A program made the position numbers and the translations under genes. From Euglena gracilis (Eukaryota > Euglenida > Euglenophyceae > Euglenales): DNA of 64,000 bases. A model generated the notes under the pieces. That model searched no databases. It had not been told where the DNA came from and saw nothing but the letters and a program-made list of their open reading frames with translations. The stretch is taken from contig CP154955.1 in NCBI GenBank assembly GCA_039621445.1, forward strand, positions 24,390,064-24,454,063, read 5' to 3'. Positions 20,931 through 30,792 of this stretch are shown here, piece by piece (position 1 is the stretch's first letter; every line of letters starts with the position of its first letter).

Positions 20931-23900
20931 CTGCGAGCAGAGCGCTCCACACCAGCACATGTTCGCCCTCAATTTCGGTGCCTCGGCTTGACAGCAGAGG
21001 GCAAGCCAGGCATTTGGTGGGAGGACCACGCTCACTAAAAAAGCCTCTCCAAGACCCAGCTCACTCAGGATGAGCGTCCGTTTCAAACAGCAGTCCCTCC
21101 ATCCTCCCGAGGCCAGCATGGTCCTGTCCCAAAGCACAGCTGCCACCAAGCCCGGAGTGGTGGAATGGAGAACCAAACAAACCTCAGGGATGGGAAGCGT
21201 GCACAAAGGCGGTGGACCGTACCATTTTCCTAACATCGGCAGTCCATTGGGCCTGTCGGGGGGCTCTGGCCGGGCGGCGTCCTGCTTCGCCTGGACGGTG
21301 GACCACTTCCGGACGTCGCCCATCCGCCACAGGGCAACGTCGGCCTCCGGTGGAGCGGGGTAAGGCAGAGAGCGCCAGACCTCCAATCTCTGGCGACCAC
21401 AGCGGTCGTAACCCCCCTCCCCAATCTTTCGACTTGCAGAAGACCCCTTCACAAAATTGGCTCTCGAAATGATTGTTTATCTGTGATTGACATGACGTGT
21501 GCAAAGAGGGGCTTATGGAGCACTTCGGCTCGGCCTGGCTGAAGACTCGCACGTAGAATCCAACCTTGTGTGCCTCGTTGAACTTCGGGATGATGCAGTA
21601 GAGCCCTGGCTCGAAATCAGATGTGTGGAACACCGTTCAGCTCATATCGTTGCTCACCAGTGAGTAATCCCCCCCCAAACTGCTGTGACACTTTTTGAGG
21701 GGCACCCACACAGGAGGTGGGGTGGGAAACATTTCGACATGAAAATCAACACACTGGAAAAAGGGGGAAGGGGGGATTCCTGTCCAGCCATGGGGTTTCT
21801 GAATTTGAGCCAAACAACCCGAAGAAAAACAAGAAGGTGAAAAGAATGAAAGCTCCACAAACACAGAACACATACAACACGCACACAAGCAGCGCACACA
21901 CTGAGCTATTAGCAATGATACGGTCCGGCTTCGTGCAGGAGCTGGGCCCCTCTTTTCCCCAAGGGAATTCTTCAGGTCGTCCATGTCCTTGGGCTCATGG
22001 TCAAGCTTGTCAGCACGGTTGGCTCCAAAAAAAAATCTCAGAAGAGCATCAGGCTGTGAACACAAGCAGCGGTGTCAGATCCAAAACGATCCAAATCGAA
22101 TCACCAAAATTGTGGACTGCTGAATGGCCTGTCGAGAGGGGTGGGCTGAGGGGGCGGAGCCAAAAACCGGCCCCGTGGGAATAACCCACAACCTCAGTGC
22201 ACACCAGCAGGGCCGCCACGGACAGCAGAATTCTTTGGATGGAGAGGACGTCTCCCCGCCCCCACTTGCCTGGGACCAGCTGTGGACATAGCAGGAAACG
22301 GTGCATGGGGACAGCTGCCCGTTCTTCCGCTGGACGTGGTCCACACTGGTCAGGGGGTCGTTCTGGCCGAGGCTGAACACCAACCCCTTCACAGGCTGGT
22401 TCACCCGCCGCCAGGGCTGCAGGGGAAAGCCTGGCGGGGAGGGGGAGGGGGTGAAACACCCACGCACCCACTCTGCTTCATAGGGGGGGGGGTTTCTGGG
22501 ATTCCCGTCAGCTCTGCCTGCAGCAGGAAAGTGTTCTTCTCGCACACGTCGGTCTTGGACGCCTTGCCGACCAGGCTCAGCACACACCAGTTGTATGGGA
22601 AGAAGCGCGCGATGTCGATGTCCGTGAAGATGACGCGGAAGTCGTCCCAGAGCATCCAGAACGCCCCGTCATCCTTGAATTCAGGCTTGATGTTGCGTTT
22701 GTGTTGCAGGCAGAGGCCTTGTGCTCCGTCGTTGCTTCCACACACACACACGCGCGCGCGCTCACTCACTCACTCACCCACCCACCCACCCACCCACCAC
22801 TCACTCACTCACTCACTCACTCACTCACTCACTCATTCACTCACTCACTCACCCACTCATTCACCCACTCACTCACCCACTCACTCACTCACTCACTCAC
22901 TCACTCACTCACTCATTCACTCACTCACTCACTCACTCACTCACTCACCCCCTCACTCACTCACCCGCCAGGGGTTTTCTAAAGACCCACCTGGATTTGG
23001 TCCTTTATGCCAGATTTCCATTACCAGCTGGGTCCAGCCTGGCAGCCAGCTGGACCTTTCATGGGGAGAGTCAACAGCTCGCCTCAGAGATGCTGGCTGG
23101 AAAAGTTGCTGCCCAGATGGACCCCCTCCACCCCTGGAGGGCAAAAAAAGCCTTCTGGCTTGAAAAATAAATCCCTGACACACATGCACACGCCTTTGCC
23201 CACACCCAAGCAGATCTCAAGAAAAGGGCAAATGGTCATGCCCCCCCCCCAAAAAGCTGCTTGTGTTGTACCGGCCAAAGGACACACGTGACAGGAGGGT
23301 CTGACTCTTCCCAACAGCCAATCACACACCTCTTTCTTTCAGCTTGGAAGCTGACTTGGAAGCCACTGGGTGGGGATTCCTGTCCCAATCAGGGCTATTG
23401 TCGCAATAACGCCCTTTCCATTCTGCCTCGTTCCCCCATGGGTTCCTGACGCGGATGAACTCCACCGAAGTCTGACTTAAATGCAGACAATGAAAAATTG
23501 AAAGAAGATGGATGAAGACATGTGTGCATCACAATGTTGGAGAGAGTTTAGCAAAACTGCTGGCAGAAAAACTTGGGCGAGATCCATAAATTTCCAAAAA
23601 TATTTGTGAAAATTGTTCAATGTTCAAACGACATTTATTGAGAAACCAAAAAAGCTTCAAAATGTGAAAACAAAGCATAACATGAATGGTTGATTTCTTG
23701 AGGGGCTTCAAAAAGTACCCAAAATTGTGCTTTCAGGTGATTCTTCACCAAATTGAAAAGAAAACAGATGATGAGACAGAAGAAAACAGAGAAAAATATT
23801 TTTTCAGTGTTTAATGTGGGGGAAATTTTTTGGGTTTCAGGGAGCGGTCTCCATACCCCCCCCCTGGCCCAGAGGGGGTGGTCCAATGGGGGGGGGGGGT

Positions 23901-26900
23901 TGGACCCCTGCTCCCCTTTGCAAACCAACGCTCACTTAACACCCTAGAGAGATATGCAATGCTCCTTCCCCTCACTGCTAGGAATACCACTTGCCTCGAT
24001 GACTTCAAACATTGAACTGGTGCTTATCCTTGCAAAAAAAAAAAGAAGGCAGACTTCGATCCCAACACCATCAGATACAACAAACTGGATGACAGAGTAA
24101 GCGTGCCCCTTGAACAACCCGTTCATGGCCCCGTGCTCTCCGGCACGCCCAGCCCCATCTCCGTCCTGGACATGCATGCCAACCGCACAGCCGAGGATGG
24201 TGTAGGGGTCATCCACCAGAGCTTTGAATTTGCTGAAGTCAGAGCTGGGGCCGGCAGAAAGCTGGCAAGGGCTGCGAGACCCGGCGTTTGGCAAAAGACA
24301 GCACGGGCGCCGCCCCCAGGGGGGGTTCGACCACCCCGTCCCTCTTTCCAAATACTACGCTCATTTAGTGCCTGATTTTGGGGCATTCTTCGAGCCTGCT
24401 ATTTTTTCCGGTGCTTTGTGCTGGCTCCTCCACTTCACCCAGCACACTGCGGAGGGTTCCAGAACCCCATGTCCATTCAGGAACCAGGTTCCTCCCAGCA
24501 ATCTTCACCAGAGAACGTACGCCCCCCCCCCTGTGGTTGCAGGGTTGGACCCATTTTTGGCCTATTCCAGCCTTCCATTGGGGATGGGGGGGGGGACTTG
24601 GGGGAGAAGTGGGGGGGATGGGGGGGAACTGTGGCCCGACCGCCCACACACGTTTTCTTTGGCATCACCCAAATTTGCATGTAATTTTCCTTTGGACAAC
24701 CAAAAAAATGTGCCTGACCATAATTCGGGACGTGGGGAGGGACGCGCGGGGGGGGGGGGGGGGGGCGGGGTGACGCGGGGGGAACACCCCCATTGGGAGG
24801 GGGCAAATTTTGAAACTGCCAGTTGCCTCCCCTGTACCTGAACAGCCACATTGTCCAAGTGTCCGATTTTGTTGCCCTTCAAAATATGGGCACTGCTGGA
24901 AAACCTTTGCCAAAGACGCTGGTGCAAGGGTGTGACACCTCCAAAAGGGGTGATAGGGGTAGACTCCGCACAAGTTTGTTCACTCCAAGGCCGAAAATTT
25001 TGTGAACGTCACATAGTTTGCATTTTTCCACTTTTTATTGTTTATTGCAGCATGCAGGAACCTGAGGAGCAAGTGAAAAGTATTGTGCCGAGAAAAACTT
25101 GTTTGAATTGGTATTTAGAGATCTTTCTTCTTGGACGAGTTATTTTTCAAAATCTTGTGTGTTTTATTTATAGCGCGGAGTTGGAAACTGTGAACTGAAA
25201 GGGCATTGAGGTTTAGATAATGGGAGTCTTCATTGTTGATGTTCAAGATGAGTGCCTGGGAGCTCACCCCTGACCCCCGAACCATAGATTGACTGACTGA
25301 CTTCAGGATGAACAGCTTTCCTCAGGAGCAAACCCACCCCATCCTCTTTTCTACCATGCAGGACTTACAAACAAACCTAAAAACTTTCCAAAAAGGCCAA
25401 AACCCTTGACTTGTTGGGGGAAAGTCTGACACATGACACATCCCTGCTCCAGGAGAATCCCACTCACACCCATCCACTCAGCCACCATCGAAAACTCACC
25501 CACCCCCTGGGTGTCACAAATGAATCTGTGCCCCTAATCCCTCTCACAGGGGTGGGATGCATAATGTTCTACGCTTAAATTCCAGGGCACAAGAATGGCA
25601 CCTCTGTTCTGCTTCTTTGTTCATCATTATTCAATTTTTGTCTCGGAGTTAGAATTTGGGGGCGGGGGCAAATTTTGCGTCACACTGCCAGTGCCAATAC
25701 TTGTTCACGTTGTTTTGTTCTGTTCTTTTTTGAAACGCTGTGTCCGTTGCAGTTGGCGAACATACCATGCTGTGCAATGAAACATGTTGTATGATGAATA
25801 CGAGGACCCAGGACAGATCCAGCCCACTCAGCTTTGTCTGCCTTCCATAGGTTCAGTGTGTAGGCCAGACCACCGGTCAAATCCTCCAGTGCCTGGCGTG
25901 CAAAGCCACCGTCAATAGAGTCCCAACAGAAATGCAACTTTGCGTATGCCTTTTCAATGATGAGCGGCCAAAGCTCAGGGTCAGTCCAGGGCAAACACCA
26001 ACGAGCATGACTTTGCCTTGTTATCCCATGAACAGCGAACAAAACAAAACAGGAAAAACGCACCCTTTTCAAACTTGGACAAACAATCTTCACACCACAG
26101 GGAGACAAGAGGGCCCTCTCAAAAAAGAGGGATTTCTTAAAACCTATTTCCTGGGCCCGACGCCTGTCTTGAATTTCTACAGACACTAACGGATTTCAGG
26201 CTGAATCCGTTAGTGTAAAACGATTTCCAAGACAGGCGACCGTTAGTGTAAAACGATTTCCAAGACAGGCGATCGTTAGTGTAAAACGATTTCCAAGACA
26301 GGGATCCGTTAGTGTAAATTGGGAAATTGACGATGCACGAAGGCAGCCAAGGCAATTCTTGGGGCCGTTGCATTGTACGCCTTCATCATGCCGTTCACAC
26401 AACTTCGCCAGGAGTCTGCAGAAAGTTCTTTTAGTGAGAAGTTCTGTGTGGCCCGCTGTTGTTTGCAACTTTCCACGTCAGCCTCATCGTCAAACAAATA
26501 CACCGGAAAAATGGTGCGACGAGCCCAACCTCGCAAATATTCGTCCAACGAGTCATACTTTAACCCGCTATCCTCACAAAAATCGACAAAAATCAGAAAA
26601 TGTAGGATGCCGGATCGTTGGACGCCTTGCGCTCCGGAAAGTCTCTTGGTTTCTTTCTTAGCAAACAAGCGGCTGTTCACCGGGTCATCTGCCTCCTGCT
26701 TACCGCCCTCAGAAATTTTGCGGATCGCAGCAACAAATTCCTCAGGGGGGGGGGGCGAGGTTTCAGTCCGGCCAACGCCACAAGGTTCGCCCGTTTAGCC
26801 ATTAAGAACAAAAACTGAGGACAAGAAGAACATATCACCATCATCAAAGAGCAAACAATTTCCAAGACAGGCGATTGTTAGTGTAAAACGATTTCCAAGA

Positions 26901-29900
26901 CAGGCGACCGTTAGTGTAAAACGATTTCCAAGACAGGGATCCGTTAGTGTAAAACGATTTCCAAGACGGCGTACGTTTTCTTGAAGAAAAAAAAATGACA
27001 AAACCGGCCAAAACTCAAGCCAGGTGCATCGGTCGAATGAATTTTCAAGACAGGCATGCGGGCCCAGACGAAATAGGTTTTAGTAAATCAACAGACACTA
27101 ACGATTTCAGCAGGGGCGCCGGGCCGCTCGCTTCGCTCGCACGGCCCGGCGCCCCTGCTGAAATCGTTAGGGCTGGCTGGCTGGCTGGCTGGCTGGAAAA
27201 TGGTACAAATTGCAAAAGAAGCCAGGCATCGCGCTAAAGCCAGATGGGACCGGCCCCCGGCGAGGAGGTCCAGCCTTCCATGCACTTTTTTCTTCAGCTT
27301 TGAGATCTTACCCTCTCCGAGTTGGAAACGGGGGATTTCTCAACCTGAAAGGGATCCCGCCCACAGAAGGTCCAGCCAGCACAGAATTTATTTCCAGCTG
27401 GCCAAAAGTTGCAGTTTTTTTCTTCTTCAATCAGCTCCGGTGTTATTTGAATTCTCTTTATATGTTATATTACACATGCCCTCCTTACATGTACTGTTTC
27501 TAAGATACCAAGACAAGTTTTCATTCCGTTTTAATTGATGACTTATCACCTTGTGAAGGTTTGAAAAAATTGTTCGGATGAGCTAACTTCACAAATCCTA
27601 ATTCTGAGTTACGGCGTACACCAAAAACTCAGATAGAAACATTGCTCAAACTAAATAAGCATCGGTAGCATCATTCTATTGATGTTTGGTTCCAGGGGAA
27701 GCATACTGGGGCCAGATTTGCTGGCCTTCTTGATTAACTGCAATCCAGTCAGAAGCAAGGTCTCGAAGGCACGCACGCGCACACGCACGCATGCACGCAC
27801 GCATGTGCGCGGCTGGAGATGGCACACGCACCTGGAAAAGATAAATTGTCAACAAACTAAAAAATAATCACCACAAATTCATTTTGCCAAAGTGGAGAAA
27901 AATAACATATTTTGCATATATAAAAATTTGTAATTTGAGTACATCTATATATTATCTTGGTAAAATATGTTATTATCTTCATTTTATTTATTTATTATTA
28001 TTTTTGGGGGGTGATAACTTATGGCCGCTTTCTGGGATGAAAACTCCCTTTGATGAAGCTAAAGCCAAAAGCCAGATTTTCTATTTCCGACATTTGTTTG
28101 TTGGCGTGTTCAGAGTGCAAAAACAATTGGAAACACATTGCGCCTAAATCCCCACTCCTTTTCACCCCTTGACTCCATCCCTAAAAGACCCAGCGGTTGC
28201 AGCCAAGGTGCTGGAATCACACAGACCTTGGGCGTCCACAATCACCCACTCCCACTCGCCATTCTTGAAGAAGCACACCCCGTAGATCCCCCACTTGACG
28301 TCGGAGAAGACGAAGAGCCGTTCCAGGGGCTTCAGGCTGCTGGGGGCGCTGGCCAGCGCGCTGACCGCCCCGATGAAGAAGCAGTCGCCCACCGCGCCCT
28401 GCGTGATGTCGTTGCTGCCCACGCCGTCCATGAAGAGCTGCCCGGTGGGGTACAGTTCGCTGGCCCGCATCACCCGCTTTGGCTCTGTCACAGTGCAATC
28501 CTCAAACCCAGGCCCCCTCAGACTTGGGAAACTTTTGGTTTTTCAAAATTCAACACTGCAATGCAAATGATAAAATTGTCTCACTGGTAACAAATTTTTT
28601 GTAAAAAAGCACCAAAAAAATGGTCGAAGAATGGTCAAAGACCACCCCTTCAAAGACAGCCCTTACACCAAAGGGCTGCCCAAAAACGGGTCGGGGGGTG
28701 GAAGACAGTCAAAACTTAAAAAATTGAAACCTCCATTATCTTGACGATTTGAGTGAGAAGGGTTCACCCACCTACGCCTCTGGTCAGGATGGTCCATATA
28801 GAAATTTGCTTATGGAACCGGGGGAGGGGGTCCACTGCCAAGCCATTTTACAAGACACAAAAAAAGCCACTACCCCCCCCCCGTGTTATTGACCCAGGAC
28901 AAGTTTGACCCAACAGGGGAGGGGGTCAACCTCAGGGGTCAAATTGGCCAACAAGTGGCCAACAAGGCCACAAAACTGGATAATTATCCAAAAAAAGCGG
29001 GAAAAAACATCTGGGTCCGTTACTTCCTCACCAAAAATGTGCTGGCCTCGTCATACAAAAAAAGATATTTCTGTGGCTTCTGATTTTGTGTGTTGTCTTC
29101 CACAATCACATGGAGTGCCATGCAGAAAAGCATTGATCAAAACCTGGTGTTGCTTTTGTGGGGGCTCATTCTGGGGGGTGAATTTATGTGTGACGTTGCA
29201 TGTGACATTCACTGTGGTCACATGTTGTCACATGCGGTTCATACACCCCCTGGATGGCAGCATTCAAGCAACTTCCCCATTGATTTCCCATCAAAGAAAA
29301 ATTACATTTATCTTTGGTAGAGGCTGGCATTTTCTGTCATTTCTCGTCTTTTTTGAGAATTGTGTGCCCTCTTCGCTCATTCGCCAATATTGGCAAAAAA
29401 ATAGGCCATTCAAGGCCATTTTCTGGGTTCGTTTTTGGGACCAAACATACTGACGGAAATGGAAGTCAACGTGTTTCCCCATTGCAGAAACCCGCACAAT
29501 TTTTGCAATAAATGCTAGACACCGTAATCAAATTTTGGCCGTATAACCGCCAGAGGTTGCCCTGTACATTCTCCTCCCCAAATTCTTCCCTGTACCTCTC
29601 CCGTTCCCATAATTTTTTTCAGCGTTGCTTTGGGCTCATCTTACCTCCTCCTCGTGGGCTCATCTTACCTTAACCTCCGCGGGCCGGAGGTCGAGGGAAC
29701 CACGCTGCGGCGTGCACTGTGCGCACACTCCTCCAACGCCGCATCCTCTCCTCTGCCAAGACACCCCCCAAAACCCACAAAATCAATTGGGCCCATTTTT
29801 CCCAACTATATCAAAACTGTACTTGGGCAGCGTCAAAGCCGTGTTTGGGCAGATTTTGAGATGTGGAAAAATCAAAATCTTCGTCCAAGCCTGGTTTGAA

Positions 29901-30762
29901 TTTCAAAAAAAAAATCGTTTCCCCAACCTGAAAATTTGCCCAAAAAGTTACATTTTCCACCTTTCTTTGAAAAATTAGCCAAAATTTGGTGCAAGCCGTC
30001 CGGCTGGAACCCCCTGGAAAACTGCACATCCCCTCTGGTTTCCTTGTGAATGTCATTTTATCTGTGAACATAATTACTGGTGGGTTAACCTTCACAATGA
30101 AACTCGGAGAAAAAAAACACCGGACCTGACAAGCATAAAAAAAGCAAGCAAATCAAAAGTAAGTCACGTAAATGATGCCAGAGGAGACCTGTTGAGGAGC
30201 ACCCTTTGGGTACATTGTCGACCTTTGTCCATACCAAAATGACTCATCGAAAAAAGCTGCCTTTAGTTTTTCGCATTCTGCTTGGATCTTCTTGCATATT
30301 ACCTGGCACTCAGCCGCAGCAATGTTGAATTGGGCGGCCACTGTGCTCGCCAGCAAGGCACAACCGAGCACAACCCTTCAGTTGCACCTTGGTCCCATAA
30401 TCCTTGTTCAGGTTTGGCTCCAGAATTTCACTCCTTGTGTTTGGCCACGTTACGGCTCCCTTGCTCTTTGCTTGCTCCGCAGACGGACGGACTTTGGGAT
30501 CTCGTAAACAATAATCTGGCGGCCCACTTTCCCCGGACATTGCAGAAGACTTCATGGCGGTTGGCTTGTCGTCTGAAGCAGAGAGGATAGTCGATCCTTT
30601 TCCAGATTGCCGTTGCCCCGACTTGAGCATAGCTCTCAATACAGGTTTGAAATCCTGAGGCTGCTCTTGGACTACCTTTCTGATGAACTGGTCAATGAAC
30701 TGTGGGATTCCATGGCCTTGCAGGTATGCCCGAATCTCGGCATCATTTGTGAGAGACGCCAT
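20790..30762 (-). CDS. Calpain-type cysteine protease with RIIa-like docking domain (gene span)
   Basis: Minus-strand gene of at least 12 exons, start at 30,762 or 30,792. Order of domains: an RIIa/R2D2-like dimerisation-docking domain, a linker, the calpain catalytic core (Cys in GDCFF, His in KGHAYSV, Asn in RNPWG, all present), and a beta-rich domain-III-like part with PGLYCIIPKFN and GFYVRVFSQ. Calpains are cytosolic Ca-dependent proteases that cut substrates at few sites. The docking domain, in other proteins, tethers partners to AKAPs or axonemal complexes, so a flagellar role is a reasonable inference. One small exon between 25.99 and 28.2 kb is not found, and the 3-prime end is open: exons at 18.5, 17.2 and 16.5 kb may belong. 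A recombinase fragment and several repeats sit in its introns. Confidence 0.85.
21291..21344 (-). CDS. Calpain gene, putative exon after domain III
   Basis: Acceptor CCGGAG, reading ADVALWRMGDVRKWSTVQ in phase 0. It ends either at CAG|GCGAAG (21,291) or further on at ATG|GTACGG (21,223). It may open a second beta domain of the C2/domain-III type. Confidence 0.45.
21535..21609 (-). CDS. Calpain gene, domain III end
   Basis: Reads PGLYCIIPKFNEAHKVGFYV and RVFSQ. This matches the end of calpain domain III, where a PGxYxIxPS..F strand is followed by FxLRVFSE. The acceptor is TTTCGAG and the donor CAG|GCCGAG, a GC-type donor. Phase 0 at both ends fits its neighbours. Confidence 0.7.
22270..22416 (-). 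CDS. Calpain gene, start of domain III
   Basis: Exactly 49 codons between acceptor TTTCCCCTGCAG and a textbook GC donor CAG|GCAAGT. It reads PWRRVNQPVKGLVFSLGQND and then YVHSWSQ. The FSLGQND part corresponds to the strand where calpains have VxLMQKDRR. Phase 0 both sides. Confidence 0.7.
22518..22723 (-). CDS. Calpain gene, end of catalytic domain
   Basis: Reads HKRNIKPEFKDDGAFWMLWD and DFRVIFTDIDIARFFPYNW. This is the conserved calpain DGxFWMxxxDFxxxFT region that closes the catalytic core. The incoming phase (acceptor ACGGAG) completes the codon left by the exon at 23,330-23,471. The donor is CTGCAG|GCAGAG, a GC-type donor needed to match the next exon's phase. Confidence 0.8.
22740..22966 (+). 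repeat. (CACT)n microsatellite
   Basis: About 220 bp of CACT/CACC units beginning with a short CA/CG run. It lies in a calpain intron, directly upstream of the exon at 22,723. Thr/His/Ser-rich frames across it are artefacts. Confidence 0.95.
23330..23471 (-). CDS. Calpain gene, catalytic Asn exon
   Basis: Acceptor AAGTCAG and donor AGAG|GTGTGT bound 142 nt. It reads TSVEFIRVRNPWGNEAEWKG followed by RYCDNSPDWDRN. RNPWG carries the catalytic Asn, and the EWxGxWSDxSxxW motif is present as EWKGRYCDNSPDW. Phase 0 in, phase 1 out. Confidence 0.9.
24079..24232 (-). CDS. Calpain gene, catalytic His exon
   Basis: Acceptor GCTCTGACTTCAG. It reads KFKALVDDPYTILGCAVGMH, then EHGAMNGLFKGHAYSVIQFV, with the catalytic His in KGHAYSV. 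Donor GTT|GTATCT ends it in phase 0, as the next exon needs. The spacing to RNPWG is normal for calpains. Confidence 0.9.
24233..25799. other. Calpain intron
   Basis: Holds G/C-run segments at about 24,520-24,790. The rest is unique-looking and AT-rich, without a further exon I can support. Confidence 0.5.
25800..25985 (-). CDS. Calpain gene, helical part of catalytic core
   Basis: Reads WTDPELWPLIIEKAYAKLHF, then IDGGFARQALEDLTGGLAYT. This matches the conserved calpain ELWxxLLEKAYAKLHGSY..L.GG...EALxDLTGG block between the catalytic Cys and His. Borders are approximate; the acceptor may be upstream of CTTTGG near 25,975, and a donor follows the LTGG region. Confidence 0.8.
26183..26216. promoter_or_regulatory. 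34-bp loxP-like palindrome (13-8-13)
   Basis: Arms ACACTAACGGATT and AATCCGTTAGTGT are perfect inverse complements around the 8-bp spacer TCAGGCTG. Length and geometry equal loxP and FRT-core sites. It sits next to a recombinase-like fragment (26,309-26,802) and a direct array of the same half-site. Function as a recombination site is inference. Confidence 0.75.
26217..26317. repeat. Half-site array, about 33-bp period, left
   Basis: CGTTAGTGT recurs four times, separated by AAAACGATTTCCAAGACAGG plus a few variable bases. The half-site is the arm of the 34-bp palindrome at 26,183-26,216. Confidence 0.85.
26309..26802 (-). pseudogene. Tyrosine-recombinase-like N-terminal exon, copy A (frame broken)
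   Basis: Start MAKRANLVALAGLKPR at 26,802. After a run of 11 C the frame changes and continues EEFVAAIRKISEGGKQEADD, then HFLIFVDFCEDSGLKYDSLD and EYLRGWARR. It aligns with the copies at 34.6, 36.0 and 48.5 kb across EFLATIK, LLEFEDVC, LDAFLCAWA and LF(F)D. The frame change falls exactly in the C run, so it is either a slip or an assembly error. Half-site arrays lie on both sides. The N-terminal domain would be the DNA-binding (core-binding) part by analogy. It lies inside a calpain intron. Confidence 0.65.
26860..26973. repeat. Half-site array, about 33-bp period, right
   Basis: Three GTTAGTGTAAAACGATTTCC units, same as 26,217-26,317 and in the same orientation. The two arrays flank the recombinase-like fragment as direct repeats. 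Confidence 0.85.
27098..27170. repeat. Long palindrome, 29-bp arms, 15-bp loop
   Basis: Arms begin CTAACGATTTCAGCAGGGGC and end in its inverse GAAATCGTTAG around the loop CTCGCTTCGCTCGCA. The outer part (AGACACTAACGATTTCAG) closely resembles the left edge of the 34-bp site at 26,183. The two may therefore mark the borders of one element carrying copy A. Confidence 0.85.
27171..28226. other. Calpain intron with microsatellites
   Basis: (GGCT)n at 27,171-27,196 and (CACG)n-like at 27,768-27,808. AT-rich sequence with TTATTTATTTATTATTATT is near 27,980. The missing small calpain exon should lie between about 26.0 and 28.2 kb, but I could not identify it. Confidence 0.4.
28227..28482 (-). CDS. 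Calpain gene, catalytic Cys exon
   Basis: Reads PKRVMRASELYPTGQLFMDG, then QGAVGDCFFIGAVSALA with the catalytic Cys, and GEWEWVIVDA. Calpains have DIxQGxLGDCWxxAAIxxL and GxWxxVxVDDxLP at these places; Trp after the Cys is replaced by Phe here. The acceptor is GACAGAG (or GACAG two bases earlier). Donor CAAG|GTCTGT gives phase 1 out. Confidence 0.9.
28483..29668. other. Calpain intron
   Basis: AT-rich sequence with short G/C runs near 28,690, 28,815 and 28,875. No exon or element can be supported. Confidence 0.4.
29669..29716 (-). CDS. Calpain gene, small linker exon
   Basis: 48 nt between acceptor GCGCACAG and a near-perfect donor AAG|GTAAGATG, reading CTPQRGSLDLRPAEVK. Phase 0 both sides fits its neighbours. 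LRPAEVK stands where calpains have the WxRPxEI strand just before the protease core. Confidence 0.5.
30189..30340 (-). CDS. Calpain gene, pre-protease exon
   Basis: Reads AAQFNIAAAECQVICKKIQA, then AAFFDESFWYGQRS and YPKGAPQQ, ending at CAG|GTCTCC. FFDESF resembles the FxDxxF motif that precedes the protease core in calpains. A 34-nt intron (30,341-30,374) restores the frame from the preceding exon. Confidence 0.6.
30375..30762 (-). CDS. Calpain gene, first exon with docking domain
   Basis: From MASLTNDAEIRAYLQGHGIP onward it reads QFIDQFIRKVVQEQPQDFKP and VLRAML. This is the pattern of the RIIa/Dpy-30-like domain (YLxxHGIPxLLxxLLxxLxxxxPxDPxxFL), about 40 residues forming a helical dimer. 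Residues after about 50 are Ser/Lys-rich linker. An upstream in-frame ATG at 30,792 would add ten residues. If the exon is not spliced to the protease it would be a separate small docking-domain protein. Confidence 0.7.
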
Positions 30763-30792
30763 CTGTCTGTTCAGAAATTCAGAAATGAACAT

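Noticed and set aside
22282-23163. Long plus-strand ORF rich in Thr-His-Ser-Leu
   Set aside because: Translation of the CACT microsatellite; the opposite strand carries calpain exons here.
26217-26973. CRISPR-like arrays (33-bp period)
   Set aside because: Only three or four units, the whole unit is repeated so there are no distinct spacers, and the context is an intron-rich eukaryotic gene.
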